Made by a program: the position numbers and the translations under genes. A stretch of 64,000 nt of DNA from Miltoncostaea sp963703045 (GTDB lineage Bacteria; Actinomycetota; Thermoleophilia; Miltoncostaeales; Miltoncostaeaceae): assembly GCA_963703045.1 (NCBI GenBank), contig OY969782.1:2046001-2110000 (forward strand), in the 5' to 3' direction. Of the stretch, positions 7,405-16,519 are shown piece after piece. How positions within the stretch are numbered: position 1 is the first letter of the stretch; the number at the start of each line of letters is the position of its first letter. A model generated the notes under the pieces. The model was not told where the DNA came from, ran no database searches, and worked only from the letters and a program-made list of their open reading frames with translations.

Positions 7405-10365
7405 GTGACGAGCGACCTGACCTCCGAGCAGCGCGCCGCGGTCACCCACCCCGGGGGGCCCGCGATCGTCCTCGCCGGCGCCGGCGCCGGCAAGACCCGG
7501 GTGCTCTGCCGCCGGCTCGCGTGGCTCGTCGGCGAGGGGGCGTCGCCCGACGAGATACTGGCGCTCACCTTCACCCGCGAGGCGGCCGTCGAGCTGCGGG
7601 CGCGGGCGGAGGACCTGATCGACGCGTCGCACGAGACGCTCCGGGTGACCACCTTCCACGCGTACGCGCAGGAGCTGACCCGGGTGCAGGGCGTCGAGCA
7701 CGGCCTGCTGCCGGCCGTCTCGGTGGCTCGCACCGAGGACCGCATGCTCATGCTCCTCGACCGCCTCGACGAGCTCGACCTGCGGGTGCACGACCTGCGC
7801 GGCGATCGCCCCCAGCTCGTCGCCGACCTCGTCGCGCGCATCGACGCCTGCCGCGACCAGCTCGTGCCGGCCGAGGCGTACCGCCGGTGGGCCGAGGCGC
7901 GCGTCGCCGGGGCGGGCTCGGGCTCCGAGATGCACCGGGCCCGGCGCGAGCTCGAGATCGCGCGCGTCTACGAGATCCACGACCGCTGGCTCGCCGAGGA
8001 GGGCCGCGAGGACTTCGGCCTGTCGATCGTGCGGGCGCTCGACCTGCTGCGCGCGCACCCCGACCGGCGCGCAGCGGCCCAGGCGGGCGCCCGTCACGTG
8101 CTCGTCGACGAGTTCCAGGACACCAACCACGCCCAGGCCGAGCTGCTCTACACGGTGGCCGGGGCGTCCGAGAGCCTGGTGGTGGTCGGCGACGACGACC
8201 AGGGCATCTACCGCTTCCGCGGCGCCTCGGCCAAGAACATCGTCGACTTCCGCGCCCGCTTCCCGCACGCGGCCGAGCTGCGACTCGAGCGCAACCACCG
8301 CTCGACCCAGGCGATCCTCGACGCCGCGAGCGCCGTGGTCGCGCCGATCGCCGACCGGGCGCCCAAGCGCAGCGTCGCGCTGCCCGAGGCGACCGGCCCG
8401 GCGCCCGCCTTCTGGAGCGCCCCCGATCCCGACGGCCAGGCCCGCGCCGTGGTCGAGCGCATCGTCGCCCTCGCCGGCGAGGGCGTGCCGCTCGAGGAGC
8501 AGGCGGTGCTGATGCGGGCCGTGCGCCTGGAGGCGCGGCCGCTGGTCGAGGCGCTCGAGCGCGCCGGCGTCCCCCACCAGGTGCGGGGCGGCATCGGGCT
8601 GTTCGAGCGGCGTGAGGTGCGCGCCGCCGTGGCGTGGCTGCGCGCGGCCTGCGATGCGACGGCGGTGCAGGAGCACCTGCGCCTGGGGTCGGACGCCCGC
8701 TTCGGCGTGCCGTGGGACGAGCTGGCCGACGCCGTCACCTCGGCCGCCGCGACGGGCGGCGCCGTGACCGGCGCCCTCGGCCGGGTCGCCCGGGCGCACG
8801 GGGCCGCGGCCATGGCGGACGCGCTCGACGAGATCGGGCGGGCGGCCGCGGGGGCGTCCGCGGCCGACGCGCTGCGGGTGGCGATCGACCGCTCCGGGCT
8901 GCGCGCGGCCGCCATCGCGACCGGCGGGGCCGAGGGCGCCGCGCGCCTCGCCGGCCTCGCCGCGCTCGAGCGCCTCGGGCGCGAGGTCGCCGGCCGCGAC
9001 CCCGCCCTGACCCCGGCGGGCCTCTCGAGCCTGCTCTCCGGGCTCGCCGACATCGGGTACCGCGGCGAGGGGATCGCGCCCCGCGAGCGCATCGGCGTGC
9101 AGGTGATGACGGTGCACCAGGCCAAGGGCCTCGAGTTCGACGCGGTCTTCGTGATCGGCATGACGCGCGCCGGGTTCCCGGGCGCCGACCGCGGCCGCGT
9201 CGACATCCCCGACCAGCTGCTGCCCGAGGTGCTCCCGCGCGGGCGCGACGCCCACGTGGCCGAGGCCCGTCGTCTGGCCTACGTGGCGATGACCCGGGCG
9301 CGCCGCCACCTGGTGCTCTGCACCCTCGCCGCCAACGGTGCGGGCATCCCCCAGGCGCCGTCCCCCTTCTTCGAGGAGGCCCGGGCCGCCGTGGCGGGCG
9401 GGGTCGACGAGGTGGGCGAGGCGCCCGAGCGGGGGCTGCTGGACGAGGTCGGCGCGCGGCGCGCCGAGTTCGAGCGCGCGTCGGCCCGCGCCGCGCACGC
9501 CCTCGCCCACGACGATCCGGCCGCCGACGAGCTCCGCGCCGCCGCCGCCCGCGCCGCCGACGACCTGCTCGCGGCCCGCGCCGCCGTGCTGCGTCCCCCC
9601 GCTCCGGCGCCGCCGGTCGCGGCCCCCGCCCGCCCCGGCCGTCCCGGCCTCGAGATCAGCCCGAGCGCCATCGAGCTCTACCGCGGCTGCCCGCTGCGCT
9701 ACCGCTACGCGATGGTCGACCGCGTGCCGGCGCCGCCCAGCGTGGCGCGGGCGATCGGCGTCGCCGCCCACTCGGCGCTCGAGGCCCAGTACCGGCCGGA
9801 GGGCGCCGGGGGCGACGGCGAGGCGCTCGTGCGCCGGTTCGCGGTCGCCCTGCGCCGCGAGGGCGTGGCCGAGACCGCCGAGGGACGGCAGGCGCTCGCG
9901 CGCGGGCGGGACGCCCTGCCCGCCTACCACGACCGCCTCGTCCGAAGCCGCACGCGCCCGGTCGCCGTCGAGCGGCCCTTCACGCTCGCGGTCGGGCCGC
10001 ACCGGGTGCACGGACGGGTCGACCGCATCGACGCCCACCCGGCGGGCGGTCACCAGCTCATCGACTACAAGACCGGCAAGCCCCCGACCGCGGCCGGGCG
10101 CGCTGACGGCGACGACCTCGTGCTGCGGCTCTACATGCTCGGCGCACGCGAGGCCTGGGGCGTCGAGCCGCGCGGCGCCACCCTGGTGCACGTGCTCGAC
10201 GGCGACACCCGCGGCGTCCACCCCGACGCGGCGGACGACGCGTCCGTGGTCGAGGCCGTGCGCGACGCGGCCGAGGGCATCTCGGCCGGCCGCTTCGCGC
10301 CGCGTCCGTCGTGGGCCTGCCGCTCGTGCGACTTCGCGCTGATCTGCCCGGCCGTCGATCGATGA
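7405..10365 (+). CDS. UvrD/PcrA-type helicase fused to a RecB-like Fe-S nuclease
   Basis: A 986-residue superfamily 1 helicase. Motifs run in order: Walker A AGAGAGKT at 24-31, Ia LALTFTREAA, II VDEFQDT, III GDDDQGIYRFRG, IV LERNHRS, V VMTVHQAKGLEFD and VI RLAYVAMTRAR. The last 250 residues form a PD-(D/E)XK nuclease with LIDYKTGKPP and four cysteines (one in RGCPLRY, three in CRSCDFALIC) placed to hold a 4Fe-4S cluster, as in AddB, AdnAB and Cas4. This suits processing of double-strand DNA ends. The GTG at 7405 starts TSDLTSEQRAAV, the normal N-terminus. The gene overlaps the YhaM-like gene by ATGA. Confidence 0.93.
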   Translation: MTSDLTSEQRAAVTHPGGPAIVLAGAGAGKTRVLCRRLAWLVGEGASPDEILALTFTREAAVELRARAEDLIDASHETLRVTTFHAYAQELTRVQGVEHGLLPAVSVARTEDRMLMLLDRLDELDLRVHDLRGDRPQLVADLVARIDACRDQLVPAEAYRRWAEARVAGAGSGSEMHRARRELEIARVYEIHDRWLAEEGREDFGLSIVRALDLLRAHPDRRAAAQAGARHVLVDEFQDTNHAQAELLYTVAGASESLVVVGDDDQGIYRFRGASAKNIVDFRARFPHAAELRLERNHRSTQAILDAASAVVAPIADRAPKRSVALPEATGPAPAFWSAPDPDGQARAVVERIVALAGEGVPLEEQAVLMRAVRLEARPLVEALERAGVPHQVRGGIGLFERREVRAAVAWLRAACDATAVQEHLRLGSDARFGVPWDELADAVTSAAATGGAVTGALGRVARAHGAAAMADALDEIGRAAAGASAADALRVAIDRSGLRAAAIATGGAEGAARLAGLAALERLGREVAGRDPALTPAGLSSLLSGLADIGYRGEGIAPRERIGVQVMTVHQAKGLEFDAVFVIGMTRAGFPGADRGRVDIPDQLLPEVLPRGRDAHVAEARRLAYVAMTRARRHLVLCTLAANGAGIPQAPSPFFEEARAAVAGGVDEVGEAPERGLLDEVGARRAEFERASARAAHALAHDDPAADELRAAAARAADDLLAARAAVLRPPAPAPPVAAPARPGRPGLEISPSAIELYRGCPLRYRYAMVDRVPAPPSVARAIGVAAHSALEAQYRPEGAGGDGEALVRRFAVALRREGVAETAEGRQALARGRDALPAYHDRLVRSRTRPVAVERPFTLAVGPHRVHGRVDRIDAHPAGGHQLIDYKTGKPPTAAGRADGDDLVLRLYMLGAREAWGVEPRGATLVHVLDGDTRGVHPDAADDASVVEAVRDAAEGISAGRFAPRPSWACRSCDFALICPAVDR

Positions 10366-11231
10366 GCGCCATCTCGTCGTTCGCCGCGGGCACGGCCGTG
10401 GAGGGGGTGTACGCGGTGCGCCGCAAGGAGCGGCGCCTCTCGCGCCAGGGCCGCCCGTTCCTGGCCCTCACCCTCGCCGACGCCACCGGCTCGGTGCCGG
10501 CGGTCATCTTCGACGAGGCCGACTTCTTCGCCGGGCAGTTCGAGGAGGGCGACCGGGTGCGCGTGACCGGCCGCGTCACCGAGCGCGAGGGGCGGGTGAG
10601 CCTGACGGTCGGCCACCTGCGGCCCGCCGCCGACGAGGCCGCGCCCGCCGACCTGCTGCCGCGCAGCCACCGCGACCCGGACGAGCTGTGGGGCTTCGTG
10701 CTGCACCTGGCCGACGAGGTCGCCGACCCCGGGCTGCGCCGGGTGCTCGACGCCCTCACCGGCGACGACGACCTGGCGCGCGCGTGGCGCACGATGCCCT
10801 GCACGCGCTCCGGGCACCACGCCTACATGGGCGGCCTCGTCGAGCACACCGTCGGCGTGACGGCGGTGGCGCAGGCGCTCACCACCTGGCACCCACGTCT
10901 CGACTCCGACCTGCTGGTGGCCGGCGCCCTGGTGCACGACATCGGGCACGCCCGCGCCTTCCGGCTCGGCGCGACCTTCGAGCTCACCGACGAGGGACGC
11001 CTGCTCGGGCACGTGGCGATCGGTCACGAGATCGTGGGGGAGGCCGCCCGCCGGTCCGGGCTCGACACCGGCCGGCGCGCCGAGCTGCTGCACGTGATCG
11101 ACTGGCACCACGGACCTCCGCCGGGGCAGGCCCCCGGCGCCGCCGGTCCCGAGGCCCTGGCCCTGTGGCGGGCGAACCAGCTCGAGACGTCGGTGAAGTC
11201 GCGGCTCGAGGGGCCCGGCCCCGTCGACTGA
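10362..11231 (+). CDS. YhaM-like OB-fold and HD-domain nuclease
   Basis: A 289-residue protein with an N-terminal OB fold (about 10-100, LALTLADATGSVPAVIF) and a metal-dependent HD domain (about 140-270, HHAYMGGLVEHT and then ALVHDIGH). This order is that of YhaM/CbfI 3'-to-5' exonucleases. The ATG overlaps the stop of the helicase-nuclease gene (ATGA), so the two are translated together and may act in the same DNA or RNA processing step; that link is inference. The C-terminus ends without the usual extra helices. Confidence 0.88.
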   Translation: MSAISSFAAGTAVEGVYAVRRKERRLSRQGRPFLALTLADATGSVPAVIFDEADFFAGQFEEGDRVRVTGRVTEREGRVSLTVGHLRPAADEAAPADLLPRSHRDPDELWGFVLHLADEVADPGLRRVLDALTGDDDLARAWRTMPCTRSGHHAYMGGLVEHTVGVTAVAQALTTWHPRLDSDLLVAGALVHDIGHARAFRLGATFELTDEGRLLGHVAIGHEIVGEAARRSGLDTGRRAELLHVIDWHHGPPPGQAPGAAGPEALALWRANQLETSVKSRLEGPGPVD

Positions 11232-11309
11232 GGGCGTGATCGACGGGCCTGGACCTGCGGCGGGTGCGACCTGTGCCTTCGGCGAGGCCGTCGGCCCGAT
11301 CCGCCGGGT

Positions 11310-11315
11310 TAGGGT
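11310..11315 (+). promoter_or_regulatory. Possible -10 box (TAGGGT) for the vWA gene
   Basis: TAGGGT lies 64 bases before the ATG at 11380. The leader carries an AAGGGG ribosome site 8 bases before the start, flanked by GATA and TATC in inverted orientation. Confidence 0.35.
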
Positions 11316-11379
11316 TGCGGCGCGCCGGCCTGGCTCGACACCGGCACCTCCTGTCTCGGACCGATAAGGGGTATCGCAC

Positions 11380-12960
11380 ATGTCTCGTACCAATGGGCCG
11401 ATGCGCCGCCTGCGGCGGATCGGGGCCCTCGCGGGGGCGATCGCGCTGGGCGCGTCGGGGACCGCCCTCGCGGACGTCACGGGAACGGTCACCAACGCCG
11501 CCGGCGTACCGGTGCCCGGCGTGAGCATCGAGTCGAGGGAGGCCGACGGCTCGTTCGCCGGCTTCGACACGACCGACGCCGCCGGCGCCTGGTCGATCGC
11601 CACGACGGGCGACGTCCCGCCCTTCACGATCACGGCCGAGTACTTCGACCGCTGCCGGCAGTCGCCCGCCTCGAACCTGACGGCGGTCGTCCCGGGCGTC
11701 GCCGACGGCGCGGTGGTGCCGATGCTGCTCGACGCCCTCGCGTTCTGCGGTGCGCCCTTCATCTCGAGCACCCTCCCCCAGCCCACGGGCAACGCATGGC
11801 CGGAGCGCGGCCAGGTGCTCTCGGGACCCGGCGGGCTGACCTACCTGCAGGTGCTCGCGCCGTCGGGCGCCAGCGGCTTCACCCTCTCGCTGCAGGACGG
11901 GACGCCCGTCGGGACCGGCGCCGATTCGCGCCAGGTCGCCCTGACTGCTCCCGCCACGCCCTATACGGGGCCCCTCAACGTGACCTACACCTCCGACGGC
12001 GTCGTGACGACGCGCCAGATCGCCACTCTCGTCTCGGGACCGGTGCTCAACCCGAACCCGCCGGCCGGCCCGACCGACCTCGCGGCGATCGTGGACATCT
12101 CGGGGAGCATGTCGAGCGCCGACCCGAACTTCCGCCGCAAGGCCGCGGTCCAGCTGCTGGTCGACCTCTCGAACCGGGGTGACCGACTCGTGGGCACCGG
12201 CTTCGACGACGGGTTCACCGAGATCTTCCCGCGCACCACCATCTCCGGGGAGTCCTCGAAGAGCGCCCTCAAGCTGCTCGCGCGCCGGCGGATCGTCAAC
12301 GACGGCGGTACCGACTACAACGTCGGCATCGGCCAGGCCTTCACCGCCCTCGCGGCGGATCCGCTCGACCCGAACACGCCGAAGGCGGCCATCTTCCTCA
12401 CCGACGGCGCGAACGGCGGCACCTACGACAACAGCCACCTGCGCTTCGCGTTCAACGGCACCGGACGCTCGTGGCCGATCTGCGTCGTGCGCCTGGGCAC
12501 CACCGGCTTCCGCGCCGAGGACATCGCCCGCCTGCGGCGCATCGCCCGCGAGACGGGCGGGATCTACCAGGCCACGCCCACGAACGTCGAGCTCGAGAAC
12601 CTCTACTTCCAGTGCCGCGGACGTACGTCGGGCGCGAAGACGCTGCTCAAGAAGACGGCCACCTTCCGGGTCGGCCAGCGGCGCACCTACGCGCGCAAGG
12701 TGCCGTCGGGCCAGCGCAAGGCCACGTTCTTCGTGAGCTGGGGCGCCGGCAAGTACGACGTCCGCGCCGTCCAGCCGGGCGGCAAGGTCTTCCGCAAGTC
12801 GGTGGGCAAGAAGGTGCGGCGCGTGCGCGGCAAGGCCTTCACGTTCTTCGAGATCACGTCCCCGAAGGTGGGCCTCTGGCACCTCCAGGTGACGCGCCTC
12901 GCGAGCGGCGCGCGGACCGACCGGGCCACCACCACGGTCACCGTCCAGAAGAAGGGCTGA
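11380..12960 (+). CDS. Secreted von Willebrand factor A domain protein
   Basis: A 526-residue exported protein. It has a signal peptide at about 1-31, with cleavage after ALA. A carboxypeptidase-regulatory-like beta domain spans about 32-115 (VTGTVTNAAGVPVPGVSI). A vWA domain spans about 225-420, with the metal site DISGSMS, DGGTDYN and LTDGAN. A basic beta domain forms the C-terminus, about 430-526. vWA domains bind proteins in a Mg-dependent way, so an adhesive or scaffold role at the cell surface is likely. Residues 406-411 happen to spell ENLYFQ. The gene stands alone, with its own leader and a shared terminator downstream. Confidence 0.85.
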   Translation: MSRTNGPMRRLRRIGALAGAIALGASGTALADVTGTVTNAAGVPVPGVSIESREADGSFAGFDTTDAAGAWSIATTGDVPPFTITAEYFDRCRQSPASNLTAVVPGVADGAVVPMLLDALAFCGAPFISSTLPQPTGNAWPERGQVLSGPGGLTYLQVLAPSGASGFTLSLQDGTPVGTGADSRQVALTAPATPYTGPLNVTYTSDGVVTTRQIATLVSGPVLNPNPPAGPTDLAAIVDISGSMSSADPNFRRKAAVQLLVDLSNRGDRLVGTGFDDGFTEIFPRTTISGESSKSALKLLARRRIVNDGGTDYNVGIGQAFTALAADPLDPNTPKAAIFLTDGANGGTYDNSHLRFAFNGTGRSWPICVVRLGTTGFRAEDIARLRRIARETGGIYQATPTNVELENLYFQCRGRTSGAKTLLKKTATFRVGQRRTYARKVPSGQRKATFFVSWGAGKYDVRAVQPGGKVFRKSVGKKVRRVRGKAFTFFEITSPKVGLWHLQVTRLASGARTDRATTTVTVQKKG

Positions 12961-12968
12961 CCCCGTCG

Positions 12969-13002
12969 CCATCCCGGGGCGGCGCGAGCCGCTCCGGGAT
13001 GG
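12969..13002. terminator. Bidirectional hairpin between the vWA gene and ychF
   Basis: A 15-bp stem with one mismatch and a GCGA loop begins 8 bases after the vWA stop codon and ends directly next to the ychF stop codon, so it can end transcription from both sides. Confidence 0.65.
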
Positions 13003-14079
13003 TCAGACGTTGAAGCGGATCTGCAGTACGTCGCCCTCCTGGACGACGTAGTCGCGCCCCTCCATGCGGAGGGTCGCGGCCTCGCGGGCCCTGCTCCACG
13101 AGCCGGCGGCGACCAGGTCGTCCCACGACACGACCTCGGCCCGGATGAACCCCCGCTCGAGGTCGGAGTGGATCTTGCCGGCCGCGGCCGAGGCGACGGT
13201 GCCGCGGGTGATCGGCCACGCCCGCGCCTCGGGGGGGCCCGAGCCGGTGAAGAAGGTGACCAGGTCGAGCAGCCGGTAGGCGCCGGCCACCACCGCGTCG
13301 GCGCCCCGGACGTCGCCCAGCTCCATCTCGCGCGCGAACTCGGCCGCCTCCTCCGCCTCCATGCGGCTGAGCTCCAGCTCGGTGTCGACCGGCAGCGCGA
13401 GCGCCTGCGCGCCCTGGGCGGCGGCGTGCGCCGCGAGGCCCTCCGGGGGCGTGAGCTCGTCGTCGGTGTTGGCGATGTAGAGCACCGGCTTGGCGGTCAG
13501 CAGCCCCATGTCGAGGGCGATCGCGACCGCGGCGTCGTCGCCGACCAGGCGGGCCGGGCGTCCTGCGTCGAGGGCCTGGGCGATCGCCTCGAGGGCGGGC
13601 AGCTCGGCGACCGCGCCCACCTCGCCGGCGCGGGCGCCCTTGCGCACCTTCTCGAGGCGCCGCTCGACCTGCTCGCGGTCGGCGATCGCGAGCTCGAGAT
13701 CGACCGCCTCGGCGTCGCCGACCGGGTCGATGCGCTCCTCGGGATGCGGCACCTCGGCGTTGGCGAAGGCGCGCACGACGTGCAGCAGCGCATCGGCCTG
13801 GCGCAGCTGCCCGAGCGCGGCTCCGCCGAGGCCCTCGCCCTGGCCGGCGCCCGCGGCGAGACCGGCGATGTTGACGAGCTGCACCTGGGCGGCCACGCGC
13901 CTCGGGATGTCCTGCGCGTCGGCGATCGCCAGCAGCCGCGGGTCGGGCACGTCGGCCATCGCGCGGGCGGGCTCGCGGGTGGTGAACGGGTAGGGGGCGA
14001 TCTCGGCGTCCGCGCCGGTCACCAGGCTGAAGAGGGCGGTCTTGCCGGCGTTCGCGCGTCCGACGAGGCCGAGGTCCAT
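13003..14079 (-). CDS. ychF: YchF/OLA1 family ATPase with altered nucleotide motifs
   Basis: A 358-residue Obg-like P-loop ATPase. The C-terminal TGS domain is clear (TFFTGSGPPEARAWPI, IHSDLERGFIRAEVV, VVQEGDVLQIRFNV), and length and order match YchF, a ribosome-associated ATPase. The nucleotide motifs differ from the norm. G1 reads GRANAGKT where GLPNVGKS is usual. G3 reads NIAGL where DIAGL is usual, so the Mg-contacting Asp is Asn. The base-recognition stretch is IANTDDE. It follows a 76-residue gene by 24 bases. Confidence 0.9.
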   Translation of the reverse strand: MDLGLVGRANAGKTALFSLVTGADAEIAPYPFTTREPARAMADVPDPRLLAIADAQDIPRRVAAQVQLVNIAGLAAGAGQGEGLGGAALGQLRQADALLHVVRAFANAEVPHPEERIDPVGDAEAVDLELAIADREQVERRLEKVRKGARAGEVGAVAELPALEAIAQALDAGRPARLVGDDAAVAIALDMGLLTAKPVLYIANTDDELTPPEGLAAHAAAQGAQALALPVDTELELSRMEAEEAAEFAREMELGDVRGADAVVAGAYRLLDLVTFFTGSGPPEARAWPITRGTVASAAAGKIHSDLERGFIRAEVVSWDDLVAAGSWSRAREAATLRMEGRDYVVQEGDVLQIRFNV

Positions 14080-14103
14080 CTCAGAGCCCCCTGGGGGGAG
14101 GGG

Positions 14104-14334
14104 TCAGGATCCCCCGAAACCGACGCGTCCGGGCGCCTCGCCCGGCGGGAGGCGCACGTAGAGCAGCTCGCCCGGGTCGACCCAGAACGTGCCCTCTTCG
14201 GCCTCGAGCGACCGCCACGAGGATCCCTGCCCCTCGGTGAGACCGGCGGTGAAGGAGGTGGCCACCTCGGCGTCCACCGTCAGCCGCAGCACGGTGCCGC
14301 CTTCGAAACCGAGCTCGAGTCGTCGCGTCGCCAT
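14104..14334 (-). CDS. Small conserved hypothetical protein
   Basis: A 76-residue acidic protein with a predicted all-beta pattern (RRLELGFEGGTVLRLTVD, then FWVDPGELLYVRL). No family recognised. It starts at ATG 14334, 9 bases after a TAGACT -10 box located in the end of the upstream epimerase gene, and is followed closely by ychF, so it appears to head the ychF transcript. Confidence 0.65.
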   Translation of the reverse strand: MATRRLELGFEGGTVLRLTVDAEVATSFTAGLTEGQGSSWRSLEAEEGTFWVDPGELLYVRLPPGEAPGRVGFGGS

Positions 14335-14343
14335 CGGTCGGGA

Positions 14344-14349
14344 AGTCTA
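14344..14349 (-). promoter_or_regulatory. -10 box (TAGACT) for the small gene and ychF
   Basis: TAGACT on the minus strand overlaps the TAG stop codon of the epimerase gene and ends 9 bases before the ATG at 14334. Confidence 0.45.
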
Positions 14350-14781
14350 CCGACCGGCGTCGTGCCCGGCCTGGACCAGCTCGGTCAGCACGCCGAGGGT
14401 CGCCCGCGGGTGGACGAACGCGACCATGTGCCCGCCGAGTCCGCGCCGGCCGCGCTCGTCGATCAGCTCGGCGCCGCGCCCCCGCAGGTCGGACAGCGCC
14501 GCATCGACATCCGGCACGGCGAACGCGACGTGGTGGAAGCCCTCGCCGCGGGTCGCCATGAAGCGGGCGATCGCCCCGTCCGGATCGAGCGGGCGGATCA
14601 GCTCGACGGCGCCCCCTCCGCCGCCCTCGGCCATCAGCGCCTCGACGCCCTGCGCCTGCATGACCTCGCGCACGACCACGGTGAGGTCGAAGGCCGCCGA
14701 CATGCGGGCGAGCGCCGCGTCGAGGTCGGCCACCACGTAGCCCACGTGATGGATCGGGCCGAGGCCCCCGGCGGCGGTCAC
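14347..14781 (-). CDS. mce: Methylmalonyl-CoA epimerase
   Basis: A 144-residue vicinal-oxygen-chelate protein that would interconvert the (R) and (S) forms of methylmalonyl-CoA between propionyl-CoA carboxylase and methylmalonyl-CoA mutase. Metal ligands are visible in both halves: His12 in IHHVGYVV, Glu in GAVELIRPL, His in FHHVAFAVPD and Glu in GVLTELVQ. The GTG start overlaps the stop of the phosphoribosyltransferase gene by GTGA. A glyoxalase-like role on another substrate cannot be excluded, since the mutase is not nearby. Confidence 0.82.
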   Translation of the reverse strand: MTAAGGLGPIHHVGYVVADLDAALARMSAAFDLTVVVREVMQAQGVEALMAEGGGGGAVELIRPLDPDGAIARFMATRGEGFHHVAFAVPDVDAALSDLRGRGAELIDERGRRGLGGHMVAFVHPRATLGVLTELVQAGHDAGR

Positions 14782-15872
14782 CGAACCGGCGAGAGGCGCG
14801 GGTTGGGCCGCTCCTCGCGCCCGACCTTCGCGCAGGGCACGCCGTCCACGCGCACCACGTCGGCGGTGAAGTCGTTCGGGCCGCGCAGCAGCGAGCTGCC
14901 CACCCCGTAGGCGTTGACGGGGACCCCGGCCTCCTCGAAGGAGCGGATGCGGGGCGCGTCGAAGCCGCCCGAGGCCACGATGCGCACGCCCTCGTGGCCG
15001 GCGTTGTCGAGGGCCCTGCGGACCTTCCAGACCAGCTCGGGCACGACCCCCGTCGGCCGGAAGCGCCCCATCTCGTGCCAGAGCGAGCGGTCGACCATGG
15101 TGCTCGAGGTGTCGAGTCGCACGCCCCACAGTCGCCCCTCGAGTGCGTCGGCGACCTCGAGGGCCGTGCGCACCGAGTCGTTCTCGAAATCGACGAGCAC
15201 GGTCACGCTCAGGTGCTCGGCGAAGCGGTCGGCGAACCTGCGCGCCGCCAGCACGGTGTCGCCCCCGTAGGCGGCGATCAGCCCGTGGGGCACGGTGCCC
15301 ATGCCCTTGCCGCCCCACCAGGAGGCCTGAGCGTCGGTCGACACGCCGATGGCGCCCGCCACGTGCGCGGCCCATCCGTCGCCGGTCTGCACCTGCCAGT
15401 GGTCGAAGCGGGCCGGGAAGTAGAGGATCGGCTTGCCGCCCGCGGCCGCCACGACGTCGCGGACGTTGCGGCTGATGAGCGTGCGCCGCGCGAGCACGCC
15501 GAGGTAGAGCGTCTCGAGCGAGGCGAACAGGCTGTAGTCGCCGCGGATGGTGAGCACCGTCTCCCACGGCTCGATCTCGTCGCCGTCGTAGAGGGCCTCG
15601 ACCTCGAGCTGGTCCCAGCCGTCCTCCCACGAGCCGTCGTCACGATGGCGGCCCGAGCAGAGCTTGAGGATCGCGATGGCCTCGTCCACGCCACCGAGCA
15701 CCGAGCGCTCCCGCTGGAACACCTGCATCAGCACGTCCGGCTGGTGGCCGTCGGCCTCGAGCACCGCGCGGGTGAACGTGAAGTACGCGTCGCTGTAGTA
15801 GCCGTCGCGCATCTTCTCGACGGGCAGCTGGAACGTCTCGGGGTCGAGGCGCGTGCGGCGCGCGGTGGTCAT
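14778..15872 (-). CDS. Nicotinate phosphoribosyltransferase family protein (short type)
   Basis: A 364-residue protein of the nicotinate/quinolinate phosphoribosyltransferase fold, which makes NAD precursor mononucleotides from PRPP. Typical features are KMRDGYYSDAYF at the N-terminus, GVRLDTS in the barrel and the phosphate-binding IVASGGFDAPRI and NAYGVGSSLL segments. It is shorter than classical PncB (about 400 residues or more) and matches a compact actinobacterial subfamily. ATG 15872 overlaps the stop of the upstream gene (ATGA). Confidence 0.85.
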   Translation of the reverse strand: MTTARRTRLDPETFQLPVEKMRDGYYSDAYFTFTRAVLEADGHQPDVLMQVFQRERSVLGGVDEAIAILKLCSGRHRDDGSWEDGWDQLEVEALYDGDEIEPWETVLTIRGDYSLFASLETLYLGVLARRTLISRNVRDVVAAAGGKPILYFPARFDHWQVQTGDGWAAHVAGAIGVSTDAQASWWGGKGMGTVPHGLIAAYGGDTVLAARRFADRFAEHLSVTVLVDFENDSVRTALEVADALEGRLWGVRLDTSSTMVDRSLWHEMGRFRPTGVVPELVWKVRRALDNAGHEGVRIVASGGFDAPRIRSFEEAGVPVNAYGVGSSLLRGPNDFTADVVRVDGVPCAKVGREERPNPRLSPVR

Positions 15873-16519
15873 CCGGGCCCGTCGTCGTCGGGCAGGCGCG
15901 CGGGCCGGGTTGACCAGAGGAACCCGACCGCGAGCACGGCAAGGCCCGAGATCGCGATCGCGATCACCCCGAGCCAGACGGCGGCCCCCGAGTCGCCGTC
16001 GGACGACGCGACCGGGGTGGCGGGGGCGCCCGCCCCCGCGTCGGCCACGATCGTCACCCGCGCCGCCGGACCCGGGTCGGTGGGACCGCTCTCGGCCGCG
16101 TCCCCCTCCTGCGCCGGGTCGGTCCAGGGCTTCACCATGCCGTCGGAGTAGGTCTGCCGGGCGGGCCACAGGGCCTCGCCATCGCCGAACGGCGTGCCGA
16201 GGACGGTGAAGTCCGCGTAGCGCCCGGGCGCGATGCGCCCCCCCGAGAACACGATCGCGCGCACCCGCCCGTCGCTCCCGCGCGTCAGCGCGGCCGACCA
16301 GCCGCGCGGCGTCTCGCCGAGGCTGTAGACCGTCACCTGCTCGGGCACGTCGAGCCGCAGCCGGGTGGTCGCGATGTCGCGCTCGTTCGGCACCCGCACC
16401 GTGAACTCGACCGCCTCGTCCCTCGTGACCGTGGCGGGCAGCACGTTGACGTGGGCGGACGCCGGTGCCGCGCCGGCCATCAGGGCCGCCGCGAGAAGCG
16501 GCAGGACGCGGCGCCTCAC
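15869..16519 (-). CDS. YcnI-like copper-binding membrane protein (DUF1775)
   Basis: A 216-residue exported protein. A signal peptide is predicted to be cut after ASA, which makes His23 the new N-terminus (HVNVLP). In YcnI proteins an N-terminal His is part of the monohistidine copper site. The beta-domain runs to about residue 140, followed by a low-complexity linker and a C-terminal membrane helix (AVWLGVIAIAISGLAVLAVGF). GTG 16519 overlaps the upstream gene by GTGA. YcnI is usually beside CopC/CopD genes. Here the CopC-CopD fusion lies about 22 kb away at 38-39.4 kb. Confidence 0.85.
   Translation of the reverse strand: MRRRVLPLLAAALMAGAAPASAHVNVLPATVTRDEAVEFTVRVPNERDIATTRLRLDVPEQVTVYSLGETPRGWSAALTRGSDGRVRAIVFSGGRIAPGRYADFTVLGTPFGDGEALWPARQTYSDGMVKPWTDPAQEGDAAESGPTDPGPAARVTIVADAGAGAPATPVASSDGDSGAAVWLGVIAIAISGLAVLAVGFLWSTRPARLPDDDGPG

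Noticed and set aside
6142..10221. A very long open antisense frame (over 1300 codons) opposite the helicase-nuclease gene
   Set aside because: It is a shadow frame of GC-rich coding sequence. Its composition is dominated by Arg, Ala, Gly and Val with no domain pattern, while the sense frame has every helicase motif in order.
12595..12615. ENLYFQ-C in the vWA protein, identical to the tobacco etch virus protease site
   Set aside because: It is a six-residue chance match inside a normal helix of the vWA domain. The surrounding sequence is native and shows no sign of a cloning junction.
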